A stretch of DNA of 64,000 nt from Siphonodentalium dalli (Eukaryota > Mollusca > Scaphopoda > Gadilida > Siphonodentaliidae): NCBI GenBank assembly GCA_032622095.1, contig CP136064.1, positions 6,319,512 through 6,383,511 on the forward strand. Reading direction: 5' to 3'. The notes beneath the pieces were generated by a model. That model was not told the origin of the DNA. It worked only from the letters and a program-made list of their open reading frames with translations, and did not search any database. Every line of letters begins with the position of its first letter. Position 1 is the first letter of the stretch. A program made the position numbers and the translations under genes. This document shows positions 35,440 to 49,400 of this stretch, piece after piece.

Positions 35440-38400
35440 AATAAGGGAATCGCGCGGAATTGATTGGAATGTCTATAGTATAGTTTATTGACATTTCTGT
35501 ATTCAGTTTGAACGTTCTGGTGTGACCCCCAGCCATGCCTCGAAATTTGGTGACGCGGGTAGAAAATTTGCCATATCTCGGCCAATTTTCGTGATATCGA
35601 GCTAATTTGTGCGTCATTGTGTTCGTATTTGATGCCCCTTTAACATTTAGCTGGGTTCTGGTAAGGTATTGTGGCGATATTCTACTATGTAGGCCAATAT
35701 GTATGTTGTTCAGTACATACTTTTCGAATATCTCTGGCCTCCATCGTCATAATACCGCAAGTAGGTAATCGTTTTGAAGTACTAGAAATTCCCCATCGAA
35801 TGACACCAAACACGTGACGATCGGTTGAAGGAATTTAAATTCATAGTGCATTTTCTGTAAACTTGAACAAAAGGAAGGGGCCACAATTTCTACATTTGTC
35901 AACCGATTCATAAAATTTACTCACAATGATACTCAGTACATCATATAGATACTTCACAACCATTTTGGTTCAAATCGGCGACAAAAAAAAGAAGACAAAT
36001 TTTGCCCCTCCCCTAGCCCGGAAAAATTTGAGCGGACCTTTGTCAAAATTTTCTGGTTTGGTCTTCTGTCTATGTTTAAGACGCTCACATAGACCAAATC
36101 CAGCTGTTGCGCTTCGTCTAGGAGAAGATCTGGGCACAAGCACTTTCTACACATGGACTTTATTAGTACATTTTTCGATGTGTTATAACTTGGCCATTTC
36201 TCAACCGATTTACAAAATTCTTTCACGAGTAGCATCAGTACGTCGTATAGATACACGAAAGTAAAAATGGTTGGAATCGGTGACAAAAAAAATTTGACAA
36301 ATTTTGCACCCCTCCCCAGGTCGACAAATTGTATTCGGACCTTGGTGAAAATTTTCTCGATTCGTGCCCTTTCGTTAGTTAACACGGTTACGTAACCCGA
36401 ATTCAGCTGCTTGGCTTCTTATAGGAGAAGATCTGGGCACAAACTTTTTCCAAAAATTTTGATTAAGGGCCATAACTCTGGAAAGAAAGTTAGGACATAA
36501 ACCTAAATGTTTCATTCAGTTGTAACTTGGCAAGGTGCATATACCTACCAAATTTCAATGATTTATCTTTTTAACTTTCTGAGATATAAGGGTTACAAAA
36601 TATATTAAGAAGAAGAAGTAGCATAAATAATGAAAAATAAAAATAAAAAATTGAATAACAATATACATCCATATTAAAATATGGAAGTATAATAAGGGAA
36701 TCGCGCGGAATTGATTGGAATGTCTATAGTATAGTTTATTGACATTTCTGTATTCAGTTTGAACGTTCTGGTGTGACCCCCACCCATGCCTCGAAATTTG
36801 GTGACGCGGGTAGAAAATTTGCCATATCTCGGCCAATTTTCGTGATATCGAGCTAATTTGTGCGTCATTGTGTTCGTATTTGATGCCCCTTTAACATTTA
36901 GCTGGGTTCTGGTAAGGTATTGTGGCGATATTCTACTATGTAGGCCAATATGTATGTTGTTCAGTACATACTTTTCGAATATCTCTGGCCTCCATCGTCA
37001 TAATACCGCAAGTAGGTAATCGTTTTGAAGTACTAGAAATTCCCCATCGAATGACACCAAACACGTGACGATCGGTTGAAGGAATTTAAATTCATAGTGC
37101 ATTTTCTGTAAACTTGAACAAAAGGAAGGGGCCACAATTTCTACATTTGTCAACCGATTCATAAAATTTACTCACAATGATACTCAGTACATCATATAGA
37201 TACCTCACAACCATTTTGGTTCAAATCGGCGACAAAAAAAAGAAGACAAATTTTGCCCCTCCCCTAGCCCGGAAAAATTTGAGCGGACCTTTGTCAAAAT
37301 TTTCTGGTTTGGTCTTCTGTCTATGTTTAAGACGCTCACATAGACCAAATCCAGCTGTTGCGCTTCGTCTAGGAGAAGATCTGGGCACAAGCACTTTCTA
37401 CACATGGACTTTATTAGTACATTTTTCGATGTGTTATAACTTGGCCATTTCTCAACCGATTTACAAAATTCTTTCACGAGTAGCATCAGTACGTCGTATA
37501 GATACACGAAAGTAAAAATGGTTGGAATCGGTGACAAAAAAAAATTTGACAAATTTTGCACCCCTCCCCAGGTCGACAAATTGTATTCGGACCTTGGTGA
37601 AAATTTTCTCGATTCGTGCCCTTTCGTTAGTTAACACGGTCACGTAACCCGAATTCAGCTGCTTGGCTTCTTATAGGAGAAGATCTGGGCACAAACTTTT
37701 TCCAAAAATTTTGATTAAGGGCCATAACTCTGGAAAGAAAGTTAGGACATAAACCTAAATGTTTTATTCAGTTGTAACTTGGCAAAGTGCATATACCTAC
37801 CAAATTTCAATGATTTATCTTTTTAACTTTCTGAGATATAAGGGTTACAAAATATATTAAGAAGAAGAAGTAGCATAAATAATGAAAAATAAAAATAAAA
37901 AATTGAATAACAATATACATCCATATTAAAATATGGAAGTATAATAAGGGAATCGCGCGGAATTGATTGGAATGTCTATAGTATAGTTTATTGACATTTC
38001 TGTATTCAGTTTGAACGTTCTGGTGTGACCCCCACCCATGCCTCGAAATTTGGTGACGCGGGTAGAAAATTTGCCATATCTCGGCCAATTTTCGTGATAT
38101 CGAGCTAATTTGTGCGTCATTGTGTTCGTATTTGATGCCCCTTTAACATTTAGCTGGGTTCTGGTAAGGTATTGTGGCGATATTCTACTATGTAGGCCAA
38201 TATGTATGTTGTTCAGTACATACTTTTCGAATATCTCTGGCCTCCATCGTCATAATACCGCAAGTAGGTAATCGTTTTGAAGTACTAGAAATTCCCCATC
38301 GAATGACACCAAACACGTGACGATCGGTTGAAGGAATTTAAATTCATAGTGCATTTTCTGTAAACTTGAACAAAAGGAAGGGGCCACAATTTCTACATTT

Positions 38401-40417
38401 GTCAACCGATTCATAAAATTTACTCACAATGATACTCAGTACATCATATAGATACTTCACAACCATTTTGGTTCAAATCGGCGACAAAAAAAAGAAGACA
38501 AATTTTGCCCCTCCCCTAGCCCGGAAAAATTTGAGCGGACCTTTGTCAAAATTTTCTGGTTTGGTCTTCTGTCTATGTTTAAGACGCTCACATAGACCAA
38601 ATCCAGCTGTTGCGCTTCGTCTAGGAGAAGATCTGGGCACAAGCACTTTCTACACATGGACTTTATTAGTACATTTTTCGATGTGTTATAACTTGGCCAT
38701 TTCTCAACCGATTTACAAAATTCTTTCACGAGTAGCATCAGTACGTCGTATAGATACACGAAAGTAAAAATGGTTGGAATCGGTGACAAAAAAAATTTGA
38801 CAAATTTTGCACCCCTCCCCAGGTCGACAAATTGTATTCGGACCTTGGTGAAAATTTTCTCGATTCGTGCCCTTTCGTTAGTTAACACGGTTACGTAACC
38901 CGAATTCAGCTGCTTGGCTTCTTATAGGAGAAGATCTGGGCACAAACTTTTTCCAAAAATTTTGATTAAGGGCCATAACTCTGGAAAGAAAGTTAGGACA
39001 TAAACCTAAATGTTTCATTCAGTTGTAACTTGGCAAGGTGCATATACCTACCAAATTTCAATGATTTATCTTTTTAACTTTCTGAGAAATAAGGGTTACA
39101 AAATATATTAAGAAGAAGAAGTAGCATAAATAATGAAAAATAAAAATAAAAAATTGAATAACAATATACATCCATATTAAAATATGGAAGTATAATAAGG
39201 GAATCGCGCGGAATTGATTGGAATGTCTATAGTATAGTTTATTGACATTTCTGTATTCAGTTTGAACGTTCTGGTGTGACCCCCACCCATGCCTCGAAAT
39301 TTGGTGACGCGGGTAGAAAATTTGCCATATCTCGGCCAATTTTCGTGATATCGAGCTAATTTGTGCGTCATTGTGTTCGTATTTGATGCCCCTTTAACAT
39401 TTAGCTGGGTTCTGGTAAGGTATTGTGGCGATATTCTACTATGTAGGCCAATATGTATGTTGTTCAGTACATACTTTTCGAATATCTCTGGCCTCCATCG
39501 TCATAATACCGCAAGTAGGTAATCGTTTTGAAGTACTAGAAATTCCCCATCGAATGACACCAAACACGTGACGATCGGTTGAAGGAATTTAAATTCATAG
39601 TGCATTTTCTGTAAACTTGAACAAAAGGAAGGGGCCACAATTTCTACATTTGTCAACCGATTCATAACATTTACTCACAATGATACTCAGTACATCATAT
39701 AGATACCTCACAACCATTTTGGTTCAAATCGGCGACAAAAAAAAGAAGACAAATTTTGCCCCTCCCCTAGCCCGGAAAAATTTGAGCGGACCTTTGTCAA
39801 AATTTTCTGGTTTGGTCTTCTGTCTATGTTTAAGACGCTCACATAGACCAAATCCAGCTGTTGCGCTTCGTCTAGGAGAAGATCTGGGCACAAGCACTTT
39901 CTACACATGGACTTTATTAGTACATTTTTCGATGTGTTATAACTTGGCCATTTCTCAACCGATTTACAAAATTCTTTCACGAGTAGCATCAGTACGTCGT
40001 ATAGATACACGAAAGTAAAAATGGTTGGAATCGGTGACAAAAAAAAATTTGACAAATTTTGCACCCCTCCCCAGGTCGACAAATTGTATTCGGACCTTGG
40101 TGAAAATTTTCTCGATTCGTGCCCTTTCGTTAGTTAACACGGTCACGTAACCCGAATTCAGCTGCTTGGCTTCTTATAGGAGAAGATCTGGGCACAAACT
40201 TTTTCCAAAAATTTTGATTAAGGGCCATAACTCTGGAAAGAAAGTTAGGACATAAACCTAAATGTTTCATTCAGTTGTAACTTGGCAAAGTGCATATACC
40301 TACCAAATTTCAATGATTTATCTTTTTAACTTTCTGAGATATAAGGGTTACAAAATATATTAAGAAGAAGAAGTAGCATAAATAATGAAAAATAAAAATA
40401 AAAAATTGAATAACAAT
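35412..40417 (+). repeat. dimeric higher-order repeat at the left of array C
   Basis: Monomers 1 and 3 share ATACTTCAC, an 8-A run after GGTGAC, CACGGTTACG and GCAAGGTGC. Monomers 2 and 4 share ATACCTCAC, a 9-A run, CACGGTCACG and GCAAAGTGC. Lengths alternate 1251, 1252, 1251, 1252. The unit of the last duplication here was therefore a 2503-bp dimer. Private changes (for example GAGAAATAAG in monomer 3 and CATAACATTT in monomer 4) arose afterwards. Confidence 0.85.
36663..37914 (+). repeat. reference C monomer (hairpin to hairpin)
   Basis: Order of parts: hairpin; GGGAATCGCGCGG; CCCCCACCCATGCC; GTTCAGTACATACTTTTCG, where C is longer than A; two diverged direct sub-repeats beginning TCAACCGATTCATAAAATT and TCAACCGATTTACAAAATT; AAGGGCCATAACTCTGG; CTGAGATATAAGGGTTAC; and a GAAGAAGAAG / A-rich tail in place of the AAT triplets of A. 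The subfamily-specific tail sits next to the hairpin. Confidence 0.85.
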
Positions 40418-43400
40418 ATACATCCATATTAAAATATGGAAGTATAATAAGGGAATCGCGCGGAATTGATTGGAATGTCTATAGTATAGTTTATTGACAT
40501 TTCTGTATTCAGTTTGAACGTTCTGGTGTGACCCCCACCCATGCCTCGAAATTTGGTGACGCGGGTAGAAAATTTGCCATATCTCGGCCAATTTTCGTGA
40601 TATCGAGCTAATTTGTGCGTCATTGTGTTCGTATTTGATGCCCCTTTAACATTTAGCTGGGTTCTGGTAAGGTATTGTGGCGATATTCTACTATGTAGGC
40701 CAATATGTATGTTGTTCAGTACATACTTTTCGAATATCTCTGGCCTCCATCGTCATAATACCGCAAGTAGGTAATCGTTTTGAAGTACTAGAAATTCCCC
40801 ATCGAATGACACCAAACACGTGACGATCGGTTGAAGGAATTTAAATTCATAGTGCATTTTCTGTAAACTTGAACAAAAGGAAGGGGCCACAATTTCTACA
40901 TTTGTCAACCGATTCATAAAATTTACTCACAATGATACTCAGTACATCATATAGATACCTCACAACCATTTTGGTTCAAATCGGCGACAAAAAAAAGAAG
41001 ACAAATTTTGCCCCTCCCCTAGCCCGGAAAAATTTGAGCGGACCTTTGTCAAAATTTTCTGGTTTGGTCTTCTGTCTATGTTTAAGACGCTCACATAGAC
41101 CAAATCCAGCTGTTGCGCTTCGTCTAGGAGAAGATCTGGGCACAAGCACTTTCTACACATGGACTTTATTAGTACATTTTTCGATGTGTTATAACTTGGC
41201 CATTTCTCAACCGATTTACAAAATTCTTTCACGAGTAGCATCAGTACGTCGTATAGATACACGAAAGTAAAAATGGTTGGAATCGGTGACAAAAAAAAAT
41301 TTGACAAATTTTGCACCCCTCCCCAGGTCGACAAATTGTATTCGGACCTTGGTGAAAATTTTCTCGATTCGTGCCCTTTCGTTAGTTAACACGGTCACGT
41401 AACCCGAATTCAGCTGCTTGGCTTCTTATAGGAGAAGATCTGGGCACAAACTTTTTCCAAAAATTTTGATTAAGGGCCATAACTCTGGAAAGAAAGTTAG
41501 GACATAAACCTAAATGTTTCATTCAGTTGTAACTTGGCAAAGTGCATATACCTACCAAATTTCAATGATTTATCTTTTTAACTTTCTGAGATATAAGGGT
41601 TACAAAATATATTAAGAAGAAGAAGTAGCATAAATAATGAAAAATAAAAATAAAAAATTGAATAACAATATACATCCATATTAAAATATGGAAGTATAAT
41701 AAGGGAATCGCGCGGAATTGATTCGAATGTCTATAGTATAGTTTATTGACATTTCTGTATTCAGTTTGAACGTTCTGGTGTGACCCCCACCCATGCCTCG
41801 AAATTTGGTGACGCGGGTAGAAAATTTGCCATATCTCGGCCAATTTTCGTGATATCGAGCTAATTTGTGCGTCATTGTGTTCGTATTTGATGCCCCTTTA
41901 ACATTTAGCTGGGTTCTGGTAAGGTATTGTGGCGATATTCTACTATGTAGGCCAATATGTATGTTGTTCAGTACATACTTTTCGAATATCTCTGGCCTCC
42001 ATCGTCATAATACCGCAAGTAGGTAATCGTTTTGAAGTACTAGAAATTCCCCATCGAATGACACCAAACACGTGACGATCGGTTGAAGGAATTTAAATTC
42101 ATAGTGCATTTTCTGTAAACTTGAACAAAAGGAAGGGGCCACAATTTCTACATTTGTCAACCGATTCATAAAATTTACTCACAATGATACTCAGTACATC
42201 ATATAGATACTTCACAACCATTTTGGTTCAAATCGGCGACAAAAAAAAGAAGACAAATTTTGCCCCTCCCCTAGCCCGGAAAAATTTGAGCGGACCTTTG
42301 TCAAAATTTTCTGGTTTGGTCTTCTGTCTATGTTTAAGACGCTCACATAGACCAAATCCAGCTGTTGCGCTTCGTCTAGGAGAAGATCTGGGCACAAGCA
42401 CTTTCTACACATGGACTTTATTAGTACATTTTTCGATGTGTTATAACTTGGCCATTTCTCAACCGATTTACAAAATTCTTTCACGAGTAGCATCAGTACG
42501 TCGTATAGATACACGAAAGTAAAAATGGTTGGAATCGGTGACAAAAAAAAATTTGACAAATTTTGCACCCCTCCCCAGGTCGACAAATTGTATTCGGACC
42601 TTGGTGAAAATTTTCTCGATTCGTGCCCTTTCGTTAGTTAACACGGTCACGTAACCCGAATTCAGCTGCTTGGCTTCTTATAGGAGAAGATCTGGGCACA
42701 AACTTTTTCCAAAATTTTTGATTAAGGGCCATAACTCTGGAAAGAAAGTTAGGACATAAACCTAAATGTTTCATTCAGTTGTAACTTGGCAAGGTGCATA
42801 TACCTACCAAATTTCAATGATTTATCTTTTTAACTTTCTGAGATATAAGGGTTACAAAATATATTAAGAAGAAGAAGTAGCATAAATAATGAAAAATAAA
42901 AATAAAAAATTGAATAACAATATACATCCATATTAAAATATGGAAGTATAATAAGGGAATCGCGCGGAATTGATTGGAATGTCTATAGTATAGTTTATTG
43001 ACATTTCTGTATTCAGTTTGAACGTTCTGGTGTGACCCCCACCCATGCCTCGAAATTTGGTGACGCGGGTAGAAAATTTGCCATATCTCGGCCAATTTTC
43101 GTGATATCGAGCTAATTTGTGCGTCATTGTGTTCGTATTTGATGCCCCTTTAACATTTAGCTGGGTTCTGGTAAGGTATTGTGGCGATATTCTACTATGT
43201 AGGCCAATATGTATGTTGTTCAGTACATACTTTTCGAATATCTCTGGCCTCCATCGTCATAATACCGCAAGTAGGTAATCGTTTTGAAGTACTAGAAATT
43301 CCCCATCGAATGACACCAAACACGTGACGATCGGTTGAAGGAATTTAAATTCATAGTGCATTTTCTGTAAACTTGAACAAAAGGAAGGGGCCACAATTTC

Positions 43401-46400
43401 TACATTTGTCAACCGATTCATAAAATTTACTCACAATGATACTCAGTACATCATATAGATACTTCACAACCATTTTGGTTCAAATCGGCGACAAAAAAAA
43501 GAAGACAAATTTTGCCCCTCCCCTAGCCCGGAAAAATTTGAGCGGACCTTTGTCAAAATTTTCTGGTTTGGTCTTCTGTCTATGTTTAAGACGCTCACAT
43601 AGACCAAATCCAGCTGTTGCGCTTCGTCTAGGAGAAGATCTGGGCACAAGCACTTTCTACACATGGACTTTATTAGTACATTTTTCGATGTGTTATAACT
43701 TGGCCATTTCTCAACCGATTTACAAAATTCTTTCACGAGTAGCATCAGTACGTCGTATAGATACACGAAAGTAAAAATGGTTGGAATCGGTGACAAAAAA
43801 AAATTTGACAAATTTTGCACCCCTCCCCAGGTCGACAGATTGTATTCGGACCTTGGTGAAAATTTTCTCGATTCGTGCCCTTTCGTTAGTTAACACGGTC
43901 ACGTAACCCGAATTCAGCTGCTTGGCTTCTTATAGGAGAAGATCTGGGCACAAACTTTTTCCAAAAATTTTGATTAAGGGCCATAACTCTGGAAAGAAAG
44001 TTAGGACATAAACCTAAATGTTTCATTCAGTTGTAACTTGGCAAAGTGCATATACCTACCAAACTTCAATGATTTATCTTTTTAACTTTCTGAGATATAA
44101 GGGTTACAAAATATATTAAGAAGAAGAAGTAGCATAAATAATGAAAAATAAAAATAAAAAATTGAATAACAATATACATCCATATTAAAATATGGAAGTA
44201 TAATAAGGGAATCGCGCGGAATTGATTGGAATGTCTATAGTATAGTTTATTGACATTTCTGTATTCAGTTTGAACGTTCTGGTGTGACCCCCACCCATGC
44301 CTCGAAATTTGGTGACGCGGGTAGAAAATTTGCCATATCTCGGCCAATTTTCGTGATATCGAGCTAATTTGTGCGTCATTGTGTTCGTATTTGATGCCCC
44401 TTTAACATTTAGCTGGGTTCTGGTAAGGTATTGTGGCGATATTCTACTATGTAGGCCAATATGTATGTTGTTCAGTACATACTTTTCGAATATCTCTGGC
44501 CTCCATCGTCATAATACCGCAAGTAGGTAATCGTTTTGAAGTACTAGAAATTCCCCATCGAATGACACCAAACACGTGACGATCGGTTGAAGGAATTTAA
44601 ATTCATAGTGCATTTTCTGTAAACTTGAACAAAAGGAAGGGGCCACAATTTCTACATTTGTCAACCGATTCATAAAATTTACTCACAATGATACTCAGTA
44701 CATCATATAGATACTTCACAACCATTTTGGTTCAAATCGGCGACAAAAAAAAGAAGACAAATTTTGCCCCTCCCCTAGCCCGGAAAAATTTGAGCGGACC
44801 TTTGTCAAAATTTTCTGGTTTGGTCTTCTGTCTATGTTTAAGACGCTCACATAGACCAAATCCAGCTGTTGCGCTTCGTCTAGGAGAAGATCTGGGCACA
44901 AGCACTTTCTACACATGGACTTTATTAGTACATTTTTCGATGTGTTATAACTTGGCCATTTCTCAACCGATTTACAAAATTCTTTCACGAGTAGCATCAG
45001 TACGTCGTATAGATACACGAAAGTAAAAATGGTTGGAATCGGTGACAAAAAAAAATTTGACAAATTTTGCACCCCTCCCCAGGTCGACAAATTGTATTCG
45101 GACCTTGGTGAAAATTTTCTCGATTCGTGCCCTTTCGTTAGTTAACACGGTCACGTAACCCGAATTCAGCTGCTTGGCTTCTTATAGGAGAAGATCTGGG
45201 CACAAACTTTTTCCAAAAATTTTGATTAAGGGCCATAACTCTGGAAAGAAAGTTAGGACATAAACCTAAATGTTTCATTCAGTTGTAACTTGGCAAGGTG
45301 CATATACCTACCAAATTTCAATGATTTATCTTTTTAACTTTCTGAGATATAAGGGTTACAAAATATATTAAGAAGAAGAAGTAGCATAAATAATGAAAAA
45401 TAAAAATAAAAAATTGAATAACAATATACATCCATATTAAAATATGGAAGTATAATAAGGGAATCGCGCGGAATTGATTGGAATGTCTATAGTATAGTTT
45501 ATTGACATTTCTGTATTCAGTTTGAACGTTCTGGTGTGACCCCCACCCATGCCTCGAAATTTGGTGACGCGGGTAGAAAATTTGCCATATCTCGGCCAAT
45601 TTTCGTGATATCGAGCTAATTTGTGCGTCATTGTGTTCGTATTTGATGCCCCTTTAACATTTAGCTGGGTTCTGGTAAGGTATTGTGGCGATATTCTACT
45701 ATGTAGGCCAATATGTATGTTGTTCAGTACATACTTTTCGAATATCTCTGGCCTCCATCGTCATAATACCGCAAGTAGGTAATCGTTTTGAAGTACTAGA
45801 AATTCCCCATCGAATGACACCAAACACGTGACGATCGGTTGAAGGAATTTAAATTCATAGTGCATTTTCTGTAAACTTGAACAAAAGGAAGGGGCCACAA
45901 TTTCTACATTTGTCAACCGATTCATAAAATTTACTCACAATGATACTCAGTACATCATATAGATACTTCACAACCATTTTGGTTCAAATCGGCGACAAAA
46001 AAAAGAAGACAAATTTTGCCCCTCCCCTAGCCCGGAAAAATTTGAGCGGACCTTTGTCAAAATTTTCTGGTTTGGTCTTCTGTCTATGTTTAAGACGCTC
46101 ACATAGACCAAATCCAGCTGTTGCGCTTCGTCTAGGAGAAGATCTGGGCACAAGCACTTTCTACACATGGACTTTATTAGTACATTTTTCGATGTGTTAT
46201 AACTTGGCCATTTCTCAACCGATTTACAAAATTCTTTCACGAGTAGCATCAGTACGTCGTATAGATACACGAAAGTAAAAATGGTTGGAATCGGTGACAA
46301 AAAAAAATTTGACAAATTTTGCACCCCTCCCCAGGTCGACAAATTGTATTCGGACCTTGGTGAAAATTTTCTCGATTCGTGCCCTTTCGTTAGTTAACAC

Positions 46401-49400
46401 GGTCACGTAACCCGAATTCAGCTGCTTGGCTTCTTATAGGAGAAGATCTGGGCACAAACTTTTTCCAAAAATTTTGATTAAGGGCCATAACTCTGGAAAG
46501 AAAGTTAGGACATAAACCTAAATGTTTCATTCAGTTGTAACTTGGCAAGGTGCATATACCTACCAAATTTCAATGATTTATCTTTTTAACTTTCTGAGAT
46601 ATAAGGGTTACAAAATATATTAAGAAGAAGAAGTAGCATAAATAATGAAAAATAAAAATAAAAAATTGAATAACAATATACATCCATATTAAAATATGGA
46701 AGTATAATAAGGGAATCGCGCGGAATTGATTGGAATGTCTATAGTATAGTTTATTGACATTTCTGTATTCAGTTTGAACGTTCTGGTGTGACCCCCACCC
46801 ATGCCTCGAAATTTGGTGACGCGGGTAGAAAATTTGCCATATCTCGGCCAATTTTCGTGATATCGAGCTAATTTGTGCGTCATTGTGTTCGTATTTGATG
46901 CCCCTTTAACATTTAGCTGGGTTCTGGTAAGGTATTGTGGCGATATTCTACTATGTAGGCCAATATGTATGTTGTTCAGTACATACTTTTCGAATATCTC
47001 TGGCCTCCATCGTCATAATACCGCAAGTAGGTAATCGTTTTGAAGTACTAGAAATTCCCCATCGAATGACACCAAACACGTGACGATCGGTTGAAGGAAT
47101 TTAAATTCATAGTGCATTTTCTGTAAACTTGAACAAAAGGAAGGGGCCACAATTTCTACATTTGTCAACCGATTCATAAAATTTACTCACAATGATACTC
47201 AGTACATCATATAGATACTTCACAACCATTTTGGTTCAAATCGGCGACAAAAAAAAGAAGACAAATTTTGCCCCTCCCCTAGCCCGGAAAAATTTGAGCG
47301 GACCTTTGTCAAAATTTTCTGGTTTGGTCTTCTGTCTATGTTTAAGACGCTCACATAGACCAAATCCAGCTGTTGCGCTTCGTCTAGGAGAAGATCTGGG
47401 CACAAGCACTTTCTACACATGGACTTTATTAGTACATTTTTCGATGTGTTATAACTTGGCCATTTCTCAACCGATTTACAAAATTCTTTCACGAGTAGCA
47501 TCAGTACGTCGTATAGATACACGAAAGTAAAAATGGTTGGAATCGGTGACAAAAAAAAATTTGACAAATTTTGCACCCCTCCCCAGGTCGACAAATTGTA
47601 TTCGGACCTTGGTGAAAATTTTCTCGATTCGTGCCCTTTCGTTAGTTAACACGGTCACGTAACCCGAATTCAGCTGCTTGGCTTCTTATAGGAGAAGATC
47701 TGGGCACAAACTTTTTCCAAAAATTTTGATTAAGGGCCATAACTCTGGAAAGAAAGTTAGGACATAAACCTAAATGTTTCATTCAGTTGTAACTTGGCAA
47801 GGTGCATATACCTACCAAATTTCAATGATTTATCTTTTTAACTTTCTGAGATATAAGGGTTACAAAATATATTAAGAAGAAGAAGTAGCATAAATAATGA
47901 AAAATAAAAATAAAAAATTGAATAACAATATACATCCATATTAAAATATGGAAGTATAATAAGGGAATCGCGCGGAATTGATTGGAATGTCTATAGTATA
48001 GTTTATTGACATTTCTGTATTCAGTTTGAACGTTCTGGTGTGACCCCCACCCATGCCTCGAAATTTGGTGACGCGGGTAGAAAATTTGCCATATCTCGGC
48101 CAATTTTCGTGATATCGAGCTAATTTGTGCGTCATTGTGTTCGTATTTGATGCCCCTTTAACATTTAGCTGGGTTCTGGTAAGGTATTGTGGCGATATTC
48201 TACTATGTAGGCCAATATGTATGTTGTTCAGTACATACTTTTCGAATATCTCTGGCCTCCATCGTCATAATACCGCAAGTAGGTAATCGTTTTGAAGTAC
48301 TAGAAATTCCCCATCGAATGACACCAAACACGTGACGATCGGTTGAAGGAATTTAAATTCATAGTGCATTTTCTGTAAACTTGAACAAAAGGAAGGGGCC
48401 ACAATTTCTACATTTGTCAACCGATTCATAAAATTTACTCACAATGATACTCAGTACATCATATAGATACTTCACAACCATTTTGGTTCAAATCGGCGAC
48501 AAAAAAAAGAAGACAAATTTTGCCCCTCCCCTAGCCCGGAAAAATTTGAGCGGACCTTTGTCAAAATTTTCTGGTTTGGTCTTCTGTCTATGTTTAAGAC
48601 GCTCACATAGACCAAATCCAGCTGTTGCGCTTCGTCTAGGAGAAGATCTGGGCACAAGCACTTTCTACACATGGACTTTATTAGTACATTTTTCGATGTG
48701 TTATAACTTGGCCATTTCTCAACCGATTTACAAAATTCTTTCACGAGTAGCATCAGTACGTCGTATAGATACACGAAAGTAAAAATGGTTGGAATCGGTG
48801 ACAAAAAAAAATTTGACAAATTTTGCACCCCTCCCCAGGTCGACAAATTGTATTCGGACCTTGGTGAAAATTTTCTCGATTCGTGCCCTTTCGTTAGTTA
48901 ACACGGTCACGTAACCCGAATTCAGCTGCTTGGCTTCTTATAGGAGAAGATCTGGGCACAAACTTTTTCCAAAAATTTTGATTAAGGGCCATAACTCTGG
49001 AAAGAAAGTTAGGACATAAACCTAAATGTTTCATTCAGTTGTAACTTGGCAAGGTGCATATACCTACCAAATTTCAATGATTTATCTTTTTAACTTTCTG
49101 AGATATAAGGGTTACAAAATATATTAAGAAGAAGAAGTAGCATAAATAATGAAAAATAAAAATAAAAAATTGAATAACAATATACATCCATATTAAAATA
49201 TGGAAGTATAATAAGGGAATCGCGCGGAATTGATTGGAATGTCTATAGTATAGTTTATTGACATTTCTGTATTCAGTTTGAACGTTCTGGTGTGACCCCC
49301 ACCCATGCCTCGAAATTTGGTGACGCGGGTAGAAAATTTGCCATATCTCGGCCAATTTTCGTGATATCGAGCTAATTTGTGCGTCATTGTGTTCGTATTT

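Noticed and set aside
35954-36385. 143-codon minus-strand frame in array C, recurring once per monomer in shorter form
   Set aside because: It is made of two similar halves that mirror the internal sub-repeats, breaks with single-base changes between monomers, overlaps frames on the other strand and resembles no protein family.
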